From C00003060 sp964440795 (GTDB lineage: Bacteria; Desulfobacterota; Desulfobacteria; Desulfobacterales; C00003060), in NCBI GenBank assembly GCA_964440795.1, contig CAYTTQ010000017.1, forward strand, positions 1 to 42,940: a stretch of DNA of 42,940 bases, in the 5' to 3' direction. Made by a program: the position numbers and the translations under genes. Each line of letters opens with the position of its first letter. The first letter of the stretch is position 1. This document shows positions 24,660-32,293 of the stretch, one piece after another. The notes below the pieces were generated by a model. That model was given only the letters and a program-made list of their open reading frames with translations, was not told where the DNA came from and did not search any database.

Positions 24660-26681
24660 ATGCCGGGCGGTATTATGAATGCCAGCCCCGAGCCCAGTCG
24701 TTTCGGCGGAAAGCTTACGGAAATGCCCGAACGTATCGGTGTCTATATTTGTGAATGCGGCCCAAACATAAAGGATGCCCTCGACCTCGATGTACTGGTG
24801 CGGTACGCCGGATCATTGGACGGCGTTGTTGCGGCCAAGCCGTTCGGCCTGCTCTGCTCTCCTGACGGGACTCATTTCCTCGAAAAAGAAATCCATGACC
24901 ACAACCTCACCCGAGTTGTTGTTGCTGCCTGCTCACCAAAAGAGCACGAACAGACTTTCAGGCAGGCCCTTGAACATGCGGGTCTCAATCCCTTCTTCCT
25001 GCAAATCGCCAATATTCGGGAACAATGTGCATGGACCGTTGCGGACAAGGCCTCGGCCACGGAAAAAGCCAAGGCCATGGTGTCGGCTGCGGTTCGCCGG
25101 GTGAGCCGTCATGAACCTTTGGAAGTTGAAGAAATCGAATGCCTGGCGGACGTGCTTGTGGTGGGCGCCGGGGTGGCGGGTATCAATGCCGCCCTCACCC
25201 TGTCTCAAAAGGGAAGAACAGTCTACCTGGTGGAAAGACTGCCCTGTATAGGCGGAAAAGCCGCTCGGTATGAGGATCTCTTCCCGAGTCTCGAGTGCGC
25301 GTCGTGTGTGCTGGATCCGGTGTTGGATGATGTGTTGCACAATGATCAAGTGGAAGTAATGACTTACTCCGAAGTGGAAGAGGTGCTCGGGTACTACGGA
25401 AACTTTGTGGTCCAGGTTAAGAAAAAGGCCCGTCTGGTAGACATGCAAAGTTGCATCGGTTGTCAGGCCTGTTTTGAGCCCTGTCCGGTCCGGGTGAAAA
25501 ACGCATACAACGAAGGACTTGATGAACGCAAGGCCGTATATATTCCTTATGCGGGAGCATTGCCCAATGTGGCGGTCATAGACAAGGAACATTGCTTGCG
25601 TTTTCGGGGGCAAACGTGTACCGCCTGCCAGGAGGCCTGTCCCTTCGGGGCCATCGATTACCAGGCCGAAGACGAGGTGATAAAGCTCAAGGTAGGAGCC
25701 GTCGTGTTGGCCACAGGCTTCGATTTGCTGGATCCGTCCCGGATTCCGGAAAGCGGATACGGCAAGGTCGATAACGTTTATACCGGCCTCGAAATGGAGC
25801 GGCTTCTGAGTTCGACCGGGCCCACGGAAGGAAAAATCGTGCTCGATGACGGTCGACCTCCGGAGCGAATCGCCCTGATTCACTGCGTCGGCTCGCGTAG
25901 TCCCAGATACAACGAGTACTGTTCCGGCATATGTTGTACCTATCTTTTTAAGTTCAGCCATCAGCTTCGGGAAAAGTGCCCGGACGCCTCCATGACCCAT
26001 TTCTTTGCCGACCTTTGTCTGCCGGAAATAAAGGGGCAAGGTTTTTTCGATGAAATCTCGGCGCAAGCGGCGGTGAAATGTATTCGGCTGAAATCCGTCG
26101 ATTCCATGCGGGTGGTGCAGCAAGAGGAAAAAGTATTCGTACGGTACGTGGATGCTCAGGGTCAATCGGGCAGCGCTCCCTTTGATATGGTGGTGCTCGC
26201 TCCCGCTGTGGAAGGCGTATCGGACGCCATCGACGTGGCCCGTATTTTCGATGTATCGCTGGGAGCGGGCCGGTTTTTTGAACAACAACATCCCGTCGTC
26301 GCCCCCGCCTCCAGTGTGCGGGAGGGGATTTTCATCGCAGGATGTGCACAGGGGCCGAAAGACGTGCAGGCTTCGGTGGCTCAGGGTCAGGCCGCAGCGG
26401 GCAGAATCCTGTCCAGGCTGGTGCCCGGAGAAAAACTGGCGCTCCAAGCCACTGTTTGCAGGGTGGACGAGGATCTGTGCTCCGGTTGCAGGACCTGTAT
26501 CGGCGCCTGTCGATATAAGGCAATGGGTTTTGACCGGGAGGCCGGATGTGCAAGGGTGAATAAAGTATTGTGTCAGGGGTGCGGTACCTGTGCGGCAACC
26601 TGTCCGAGCGGCGCCATCCAGGCCGATCACTATACGGACGGGCAGGTATTTTCGGAGATTGAAGGTCTTTTACACCCCTGA
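24660..26681 (+). CDS. hdrA: HdrA-like flavin and iron-sulfur protein
   Basis: 673 residues. The N-terminal part has the HdrA signatures CECGPNI, ACSPKEHEQTF, NIREQCAW and FPSLECASCVLDP. An FAD-binding fold (VVGAGVAGINAAL) begins near residue 168. Two inserted ferredoxin-type clusters (CIGCQACFEPCPV, CTACQEACPFGA) and a C-terminal ferredoxin domain (CSGCRTCIGACRY, CQGCGTCAATCPSGA) follow. It is the electron-bifurcating or electron-distributing subunit that receives electrons from MvhD. Starts at 24660, 24675 or 24723 are all in frame. The last begins MPERIGVYICECG, closest to the usual N-terminus, and none has a clear ribosome-binding site. HdrB and HdrC genes are absent from the window. Confidence 0.95.
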   Translation: MPGGIMNASPEPSRFGGKLTEMPERIGVYICECGPNIKDALDLDVLVRYAGSLDGVVAAKPFGLLCSPDGTHFLEKEIHDHNLTRVVVAACSPKEHEQTFRQALEHAGLNPFFLQIANIREQCAWTVADKASATEKAKAMVSAAVRRVSRHEPLEVEEIECLADVLVVGAGVAGINAALTLSQKGRTVYLVERLPCIGGKAARYEDLFPSLECASCVLDPVLDDVLHNDQVEVMTYSEVEEVLGYYGNFVVQVKKKARLVDMQSCIGCQACFEPCPVRVKNAYNEGLDERKAVYIPYAGALPNVAVIDKEHCLRFRGQTCTACQEACPFGAIDYQAEDEVIKLKVGAVVLATGFDLLDPSRIPESGYGKVDNVYTGLEMERLLSSTGPTEGKIVLDDGRPPERIALIHCVGSRSPRYNEYCSGICCTYLFKFSHQLREKCPDASMTHFFADLCLPEIKGQGFFDEISAQAAVKCIRLKSVDSMRVVQQEEKVFVRYVDAQGQSGSAPFDMVVLAPAVEGVSDAIDVARIFDVSLGAGRFFEQQHPVVAPASSVREGIFIAGCAQGPKDVQASVAQGQAAAGRILSRLVPGEKLALQATVCRVDEDLCSGCRTCIGACRYKAMGFDREAGCARVNKVLCQGCGTCAATCPSGAIQADHYTDGQVFSEIEGLLHP

Positions 26682-26703
26682 TCTCGATAAACGAAGATCA
26701 GGG
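26676..26703 (+). terminator. Hairpin spanning the hdrA stop codon
   Basis: CCCTGATCT (26676-26684) pairs with AGATCAGGG (26695-26703) over a 10-nt loop. The hdrA TGA stop lies in the left arm. No T run follows, so this is more likely an mRNA-processing or stability element, or a partial terminator, between hdrA and mvhD than a full terminator. Confidence 0.5.
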
Positions 26704-26741
26704 CACGATCCGTTTCGCTTGGGTTGAAAACGGCGGTCTTT

Positions 26742-27164
26742 ATGAATAGCTTTGAGCCGAAACTCATCGGTTTTCTGTGCAACTGGTGTTCTTATGAAGG
26801 TGCGGATGCCGCAGGTCGGTCTAGGATGGTCTATCCGCCCAACCTTTATGTGGTACGGGTGATGTGCAGTGGCCGGGTGGATCCGCAATTCGTGGTGAAG
26901 GCTTTCAAAGAGGGAGCCGACGGAGTCATCATTCTGGGATGTCACTTGGGGGATTGCCATTACAAAGAGGGCAACATTCAGGCCCTGAAGCGACATGCCC
27001 TTTTTCGACGAGTGCTGGGTGAGTTCGGTATCGAGCCGGAACGGTTCAAGCTCGATTGGATTTCCGCCGGGGAAAAGGATAAATTCGTGCAAGTGGTTAC
27101 GGAGATGGTGGAGCAGGTTCGTCGACTCGGACCGCTGCAGGGAAACCGGGGGGGACAGCCATGA
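26742..27164 (+). CDS. mvhD: MvhD-type [2Fe-2S] electron-transfer subunit
   Basis: 140 residues from ATG 26742; an in-frame TTG six codons earlier is less likely. The family pattern is complete: IGFLCNWCSYEGAD, VRVMCSGRVDP, GADGVIILGCHLGDCHY. MvhD passes electrons from the MvhAG hydrogenase to HdrA. The next gene overlaps its stop by 4 bp, so D, G and A are translationally coupled. Confidence 0.95.
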   Translation: MNSFEPKLIGFLCNWCSYEGADAAGRSRMVYPPNLYVVRVMCSGRVDPQFVVKAFKEGADGVIILGCHLGDCHYKEGNIQALKRHALFRRVLGEFGIEPERFKLDWISAGEKDKFVQVVTEMVEQVRRLGPLQGNRGGQP

Positions 27165-28168
27165 CGGAAAAACCAAAAATTGCCCTATACTGGTGTTCAA
27201 GCTGCGGCGGCTGTGAGGAATCGGTTGTCGACGTGGCGGTGGATATCCTGGAAATAACCCGGTTGGCGGATATTATTTTCTGGCCGGTCGCTTTGGATAC
27301 CAAGTACAAAGACTTGAAAGCGCTCCATGACGGTGAAATCGCGTTGACTCTGATTAACGGTGCCATCCGAATGGATGAGCGGGCTTCCATGGTCCGATTG
27401 TTGCGCAGGAAGTCTAAAATTCTTATGGCCCATGGTAGTTGCGCCCATCTGGGCGGTGTTGTGGGTCTGGCCAACTTCTTCCAGCGGGAAGAGGTCTTGC
27501 AACGGATCTACCACACAATTCCGACAGTCAGACATGCCGGCGAACCGATCTTTCCGGGGGATGAATCCGCGGGGGGTGAACCTTTGCCCTATTTCAACGA
27601 TCGGGTTCAAACGCTGGATCAGGTCGTTTCGATCGATTATTATATTCCCGGTTGTCCACCGACGCCGGAATTGATAAAAGAGGCGATCTTGGCGACCCTG
27701 GACGACCGATTGCCGGAGAAGGGATCGGTTTTGGCCGACGATAAGGCCCTTTGCCATTCCTGTCCGCTTGTAGAAAGTAAGCCGGACATGATCCATATCC
27801 AGCGCTTCAAACGAGTTTATGAAGTCGAATGGGACCCGACACGGTGTTTTTTGGGCCAAGGCATCATCTGTTTGGGGCCGGCTACAAGGGGCGGCTGTGG
27901 CGCCCGATGTATAGGAGCGAATATGCCATGTCGGGGATGTTTTGGCCCCTTGGACAATGTGTTGGATCAAGGTGCGAAGGCGTCTGCCCTTTTGTCTGCC
28001 ATCGTCGATACTTCGGATTCTAAAGAATTGGAAAAGATCGCCGACTCGATTCCGGATCCGGGAGGGCTCTTTTATCGATACGGTTTGGCGGCATCCATGC
28101 TGCGAGGGAGGTTACATCGTTCACCGCCGGAAAGTGGGCATGTGGACGATGAGCGCGAAGACGGATGA
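27161..28168 (+). CDS. mvhG: F420-nonreducing NiFe hydrogenase small subunit
   Basis: 335 residues without a twin-arginine signal, so cytoplasmic. The proximal cluster region WCSSCGGCEES is at residues 11-21, with HGSCAHLGG and YYIPGCPPTPE further on. Additional cysteines for two more clusters are in CHSCPLVES, RCFLGQG, CLGPATRGGCGARC and CRGCFGP. The protein wires the NiFe site to MvhD. It overlaps mvhD and mvhA by 4 bp on each side. Confidence 0.95.
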   Translation: MTEKPKIALYWCSSCGGCEESVVDVAVDILEITRLADIIFWPVALDTKYKDLKALHDGEIALTLINGAIRMDERASMVRLLRRKSKILMAHGSCAHLGGVVGLANFFQREEVLQRIYHTIPTVRHAGEPIFPGDESAGGEPLPYFNDRVQTLDQVVSIDYYIPGCPPTPELIKEAILATLDDRLPEKGSVLADDKALCHSCPLVESKPDMIHIQRFKRVYEVEWDPTRCFLGQGIICLGPATRGGCGARCIGANMPCRGCFGPLDNVLDQGAKASALLSAIVDTSDSKELEKIADSIPDPGGLFYRYGLAASMLRGRLHRSPPESGHVDDEREDG

Positions 28169-29553
28169 GCAAGCGGATTACGATCGATCCTATAACTCGG
28201 TTGGAAGGCCACGGCAGGATTCATTTATTCTTGGACGATGCCGGCAAAGTGAACCGGGCTTGTTTGCAGGTTCCCGAGCTTCGCGGGTTTGAAAAATTCT
28301 GTGAAGGTCGGCCGGTGGAAGAGATGCCCATCCTTACGCAAAAGATCTGCGGAGTTTGTCCTACAGCCCATCACACCGCGGCGAGCAAGGCCCTGGACCA
28401 ACTGTTTGCGGTGGAACCTCCTCCTGCCGCCAAGATGATCAGGCAACTATTGTACAATGCGTTTGTGTTTGAAGACCACATGTTGCACTTCTTTTTTATG
28501 GGGGGCCCCGATCTTATCGTCGGTCCCACGGCGCCGGGTGAGAAACGAAATATCTTCGGGATCATCGAGAAGGTTGGTGCGGAAACAGGGAAAAAGGTCA
28601 TCGAGGTAAGAAACCGGATCCGAAAGGAGGTCATCGGTATCCTGGCCGGCAGTGCCACCTATCCGGTGTGCGGCCTTCCGGGAGGCGTATCGAAAATCGT
28701 ATCGGAACAAGAGAGACTGGACATAGAAAGAACGGCACGGGATGCTGTGGAGCTGGCTAAGGCTGCGTTACAGATATTTCACGACGTTGCCCTGGCAAAC
28801 AAGGTCTATCACAAGTTGCTCCACAGCGATGTCTTCTCTCACCGGACTTATTACATGGGGTTGGTGGACGAACAGCGCAAGCTCAACTTCTATGACGGCA
28901 TGGTCCGGGTGGTGGACCCGGAAGGAAAGGAGTTCGCCGCATTCAAAGCGGAAGAGTACCTGGATCATCTGGAAGAGCGGGTGGAACCGAGTACATATCA
29001 GAAGATTTTATATCTCAAGAACGTGGGCTGGAAAGGATTTGTCGACGGAAAAGAAAGCGGCGTATACCGGGTGGGGCCTTTGGCCAGGCTGAATGTCGCC
29101 GAGGCAATGGCCACGGCGGGTGCTCAGGCGGCGTTTGAGCGGATGTTCGATGTCTTGGGCGGAAAGCCGGTGCACAATACCTTTGCCTATCACTGGGCCC
29201 GGCTCATCGAGGCCCTTTATGCTGCCGAACGCATGTGTGAACTTGCCTCGGATGAGCGGATTACGGATCCCAAAATCCGGAACCTGCCGACGGAAACGCC
29301 GTCTGAGGGGGTGGGGGTTTGTGAGGCCCCGCGAGGCACGCTGTTTCACCACTATAAGACGACCCCGGATGCGATTGTCAAGGAGTTGAACCTGCTGGTT
29401 GCCACGCAAAACAGTGCGGCCGCCATTGCCATGTCTGTTGAACAAGCCGCCCGGGCCATCATACAGGATGGAAAGGTATCCGACGGAAAGTTGAACATCG
29501 TCGAAATGGCGTTTCGTGCCTATGATCCGTGCCTGGCCTGTGCAACTCACTAG
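28165..29553 (+). CDS. mvhA: F420-nonreducing NiFe hydrogenase large subunit (group 3c type)
   Basis: 462 residues. The NiFe ligands are Cys62 and Cys65 in KICGVCPTAHH and Cys456 and Cys459 in YDPCLACATH. It oxidises H2 in the cytoplasm and feeds MvhG, MvhD and HdrA. The frame ends (TAG 29551-29553) immediately after the final His of DPCxxCxxH. Most NiFe large subunits are made with a C-terminal peptide removed by a maturation protease after Ni insertion, so this chain would not need that step. No hyp or protease gene is in the window. Confidence 0.95.
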   Translation: MSKRITIDPITRLEGHGRIHLFLDDAGKVNRACLQVPELRGFEKFCEGRPVEEMPILTQKICGVCPTAHHTAASKALDQLFAVEPPPAAKMIRQLLYNAFVFEDHMLHFFFMGGPDLIVGPTAPGEKRNIFGIIEKVGAETGKKVIEVRNRIRKEVIGILAGSATYPVCGLPGGVSKIVSEQERLDIERTARDAVELAKAALQIFHDVALANKVYHKLLHSDVFSHRTYYMGLVDEQRKLNFYDGMVRVVDPEGKEFAAFKAEEYLDHLEERVEPSTYQKILYLKNVGWKGFVDGKESGVYRVGPLARLNVAEAMATAGAQAAFERMFDVLGGKPVHNTFAYHWARLIEALYAAERMCELASDERITDPKIRNLPTETPSEGVGVCEAPRGTLFHHYKTTPDAIVKELNLLVATQNSAAAIAMSVEQAARAIIQDGKVSDGKLNIVEMAFRAYDPCLACATH

Positions 29554-29711
29554 GTGGCCTATCGGAGAAAAGCGGCTCTCGGAGGTGTCCGGGACGGATG
29601 CCAAAGCCGGGTATTCAGGGCGGGGACGGAATACGGAAAAAACTCCACAATCGGAGCGTTGTGTGGTAGAAATAGGATTATTTTAGTAGAGCTGATAAGG
29701 AGGAAATGGTT

Positions 29712-29936
29712 ATGGCCGTAGAAGTTTTGGATACACAGGGGATGAAATGTCCTCAACCGGTTCTCAAAATAGCGGTGAAGGCGCCTGACATGAAGCCGGG
29801 AGATATTCTGGAAATAATCGGCGATTGTCCCACCTTTGAGAAGGATGTACGGACGTGGTGTGAGAGATTGGGGAAAGTATTTCTTTCCATTAAAGAAGAG
29901 GGTCAAAACAAGAAGCGGATTCAAATTCAGTTCTAG
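29712..29936 (+). CDS. tusA: TusA-family sulfurtransferase
   Basis: 74 residues. Of two close ATGs (29706, 29712), the second is chosen because AAGGAGG is seven to eight bases before it. The family signature GMKCPQPVLK carries the sulfur-relay cysteine near the N-terminus, and the rest fits the small alpha/beta sandwich. It may carry persulfide sulfur for sulfur metabolism or cofactor thiolation. It lies 158 bp after mvhA with no clear terminator between, so co-expression with the hydrogenase module is possible. It converges on orn with a 4-bp overlap. Confidence 0.9.
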   Translation: MAVEVLDTQGMKCPQPVLKIAVKAPDMKPGDILEIIGDCPTFEKDVRTWCERLGKVFLSIKEEGQNKKRIQIQF

Positions 29937-30469
29937 GGGCGACGGAATACCTTTTCTCGGTAGTACTTCAACTCGGCTATTGATTCCTTAATATCATTCA
30001 ACGCTAAATGATCCTTACGCTTTTTGGGTTTGGCCAGCGTGGGATACCATCTGTTGGCCAGTTCTTTGATGGTACTTACGTCTACGTTACGGTAATGGAA
30101 GAATGCGTTCAGGGTAGGCATATATTTGGATAGAAATCGTCGGTCCTGCCAAACGGAGTTGCCACACACAGGAGATTTCCCCGCTTCCGTATATTTTTGT
30201 AGAAATTCGAGCGTCATCGCTTCAGCCGAGACCAAGTCGTGGGATGACGTCCCCACCCTTTCTAAAAGTCCTGAGGCTTCATGATGGGTTTGACTCCATT
30301 CCTCAATGGTCGTAAGCGACTCTTTCTCGTGATGTATGGCGATGTTGGGTCCTTCCGCCAAAATGACCAGGTCGCTACTGGTGACAATGGTGGCGATTTC
30401 TAAGATTACGTGCCTGTCCGGCTCCAAACCGGACATCTCCAAATCTATCCAGACGAGGTTGTTCGTCAA
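29933..30469 (-). CDS. orn: Oligoribonuclease
   Basis: 178 residues, DEDDh 3'-5' exoribonuclease that degrades 2-5 nt RNAs and the c-di-GMP product pGpG. Catalytic residues are in LVWIDLEMSGL, SVWQDRRFLSKY and KRKDHLALNDIKESI. The start is TTG 30469, supported by AGAGGAAG just upstream; no ATG precedes the first catalytic motif. Its nearness to a PilZ gene may be incidental but fits shared c-di-GMP turnover. Confidence 0.95.
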   Translation of the reverse strand: MTNNLVWIDLEMSGLEPDRHVILEIATIVTSSDLVILAEGPNIAIHHEKESLTTIEEWSQTHHEASGLLERVGTSSHDLVSAEAMTLEFLQKYTEAGKSPVCGNSVWQDRRFLSKYMPTLNAFFHYRNVDVSTIKELANRWYPTLAKPKKRKDHLALNDIKESIAELKYYREKVFRRP

Positions 30470-30575
30470 TTCAACTTCCTCTTCAGTCGTTCAAAGAAGA
30501 CCTTTAGGTTACCGACCGGTCACGGCTTCGGGCGATGCGTCAGGTGAACGAAATCGTATCCGGTCGGCATGAGAA

Positions 30576-31001
30576 TCATTCTGCTTTACCGGGTATCAGG
30601 TGTTCTTGGATTTCTTGTTCGATTGTGTCGGCGTCCACTGCGTTATAACGAATGATATTTCGGAGATGATAGAGGTTTTCCGGCGTGGCCGACGTGAATC
30701 TTACCGCAATACCGTCTTTTCCGGACCGTGCAATTTCGCCATCGATTTTCACCACCAGGTCTTGGGTGGTTCCGGTTAAGGCAATGTGGACGACACAAAA
30801 ATCGCCGGGACCCATGGATACGGTCTCGCCGGTCGCTGTTTCCGGAGAGGCCAGCAAAAAGCATCCGCCCAAGCTAATGTCTCTTATCTTATCTATGGTG
30901 AATGTCTCGTTGTTCACGCGGAGTTGTGCCCTCACGTGAAAGGGGACCCGGGTAAAAGCTCTTCTGCCGGCTGCCGGTTCGTGCTTGGACTCTAGCTTCA
31001 T
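30576..31001 (-). CDS. PilZ-domain protein
   Basis: 141 residues from ATG 31001 with AAAAGG upstream. The c-di-GMP-binding motif appears as GRRAFTRVPF near residue 12 and RDISLGGCFL about 28 residues later, followed by the beta-barrel and a C-terminal helical tail (about 30 residues). It starts 11 bp after the preceding AAA_26-type gene stops, so the two form an operon. It is unlike the other PilZ protein at 10134-10469 in both length and tail. Confidence 0.88.
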   Translation of the reverse strand: MKLESKHEPAAGRRAFTRVPFHVRAQLRVNNETFTIDKIRDISLGGCFLLASPETATGETVSMGPGDFCVVHIALTGTTQDLVVKIDGEIARSGKDGIAVRFTSATPENLYHLRNIIRYNAVDADTIEQEIQEHLIPGKAE

Positions 31002-31012
31002 TGGTTTGCCTT

Positions 31013-32107
31013 TTATTGTTTCATGTGGGGGTTGGCTTCAGAAGGTGTCAATCCCAAATCGGCATAAAGACTTTTGAAGGACAGACACCGGTCTACCAGA
31101 GCAATTCCGTGGTCTATTTTGCGTTTGTCTTGCAAGCTGAGTTTGCCCACAACCGCCTCTACCTGCTTGGACACCGTGAAGGTGTCGCCTCCCACAACCA
31201 AGAGAGGGACCCCATTCACCCGGGCTCGGGCGGTTATGGTTTCGTTGGGATACAAGCTTCCCGTTAGAATAAGGCAAGCAGATCCGTTTTCTATGGCAAC
31301 CAACTGAATGTCGGTACGGTCACCGCCCACAATTACGGCTGAACCGGGATGTTTAATCATGTACGTGATAAATTTGTCCACCTGCATGCCGCCCACCAGA
31401 AAGCTTTCTACCAAGGAACCCAGGCGATCATCGCAAGCCATGATTTCAGCACCCAAGAAATAGGCCAATTCTCTAACTTCCACGGACCGCAGTAAGGTAT
31501 CTCTCGGTAAACAACCAAAGACTTTCATCTGCCGCTGTTCAAGGAAATTGACGACGTAGGTTTCAATTTCTTCCACATCGGAGGGGTCCGTTTTGTTGAA
31601 TATCACCCCCATTAATGGGGGACCGATGACATTTTTTAATTCCAATAGAAAGTCAATACAAAAATCGCAGGAATACCTTTCCACGAAAACGGTGTGGGCG
31701 TTTAGCAGTTGCACAAGGTTTGAGCCGGATAAGCCAAAAGAACTGGCTTCGCTGAAATTGTAGTCACCGTGAACGACAACAATATCTTTTTGATCCGAAA
31801 CGACGTCAAACGCTGCCCTTATCTTATCCTGCACCCCGGTCAAGGGCTTTTGATAATTTTGCCGAATCAATGCCGGGGTGATGACCAGGGGACAAACCGT
31901 GCTGATCGGATCGGATAAGGCGAAGAGCTTATGAATAAACCAGGCCCCCTTGTCGGTGATCCCGTCTTGGCATTGATAGGGGAAATGTCCCACCGGTTTA
32001 AAATACCCGACAGCAAAGCCGTCCCGCTTAAGCCGGTCGATCAGGCCCATGGTGATCAGGTCCTTGCCTGCGGATCTTTCAATGGAGGTGACGTAGAGTG
32101 CTACCAT
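31013..32107 (-). CDS. AAA_26/DRTGG-like protein (Pta N-terminal-domain type)
   Basis: 364 residues from ATG 32107, with GAAAGG upstream; a longer frame exists but lacks homology. Residues 1-215 look like the dethiobiotin-synthetase-like P-loop domain found at the N-terminus of large phosphotransacetylases. Residues about 220-330 resemble a DRTGG domain. Two signatures are altered: the P-loop reads SIERSAGKDLIT with Asp16 where Ser or Thr usually follows Lys, and the DRTGG motif is DRTD (263-266). There is no catalytic phosphotransacetylase domain, so a regulatory or sensing role is more likely than catalysis. Upstream neighbour glgB is divergent. Confidence 0.75.
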   Translation of the reverse strand: MVALYVTSIERSAGKDLITMGLIDRLKRDGFAVGYFKPVGHFPYQCQDGITDKGAWFIHKLFALSDPISTVCPLVITPALIRQNYQKPLTGVQDKIRAAFDVVSDQKDIVVVHGDYNFSEASSFGLSGSNLVQLLNAHTVFVERYSCDFCIDFLLELKNVIGPPLMGVIFNKTDPSDVEEIETYVVNFLEQRQMKVFGCLPRDTLLRSVEVRELAYFLGAEIMACDDRLGSLVESFLVGGMQVDKFITYMIKHPGSAVIVGGDRTDIQLVAIENGSACLILTGSLYPNETITARARVNGVPLLVVGGDTFTVSKQVEAVVGKLSLQDKRKIDHGIALVDRCLSFKSLYADLGLTPSEANPHMKQ

Positions 32108-32225
32108 CGGGCGGCCTTTCGTGCCGGGAAATGCCGATTCCAGCGGCGAACCAGCCAAGTTGCAAGTCGCGTGCATCACCATATAGCAACGTATTGACAA
32201 TTGCAAGTGGCCCTCGAGTTTTCCC

Positions 32226-32252
32226 TTGATTTTCGGAGTGTTGATATATTAA
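32226..32252 (+). promoter_or_regulatory. Possible glgB promoter
   Basis: TTGATT (32226-32231) and TATTAA (32247-32252) are 15 bp apart, in the gap between two divergent genes, 42 bp before the glgB start. The spacing is short, so this is tentative. A TTGACA also occurs at 32194-32199 without a good partner. Confidence 0.25.
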
Positions 32253-32293
32253 CTTTCCAGAATCTGCCGACCGCCTCAAAAAAGGGTGATGAT

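Noticed and set aside
24933..26630. 565-codon open frame on the minus strand opposite hdrA
   Set aside because: The plus strand encodes HdrA with all cluster motifs intact. The antisense frame has no recognisable domain and is best explained by codon bias leaving the opposite strand open.
29551..29720. Possible readthrough of the mvhA TAG, since the frame stays open for 55 more codons
   Set aside because: The extension is basic, longer than usual maturation peptides and runs into tusA. At this base composition an open stretch of this length is plausible by chance. No readthrough signal was seen.
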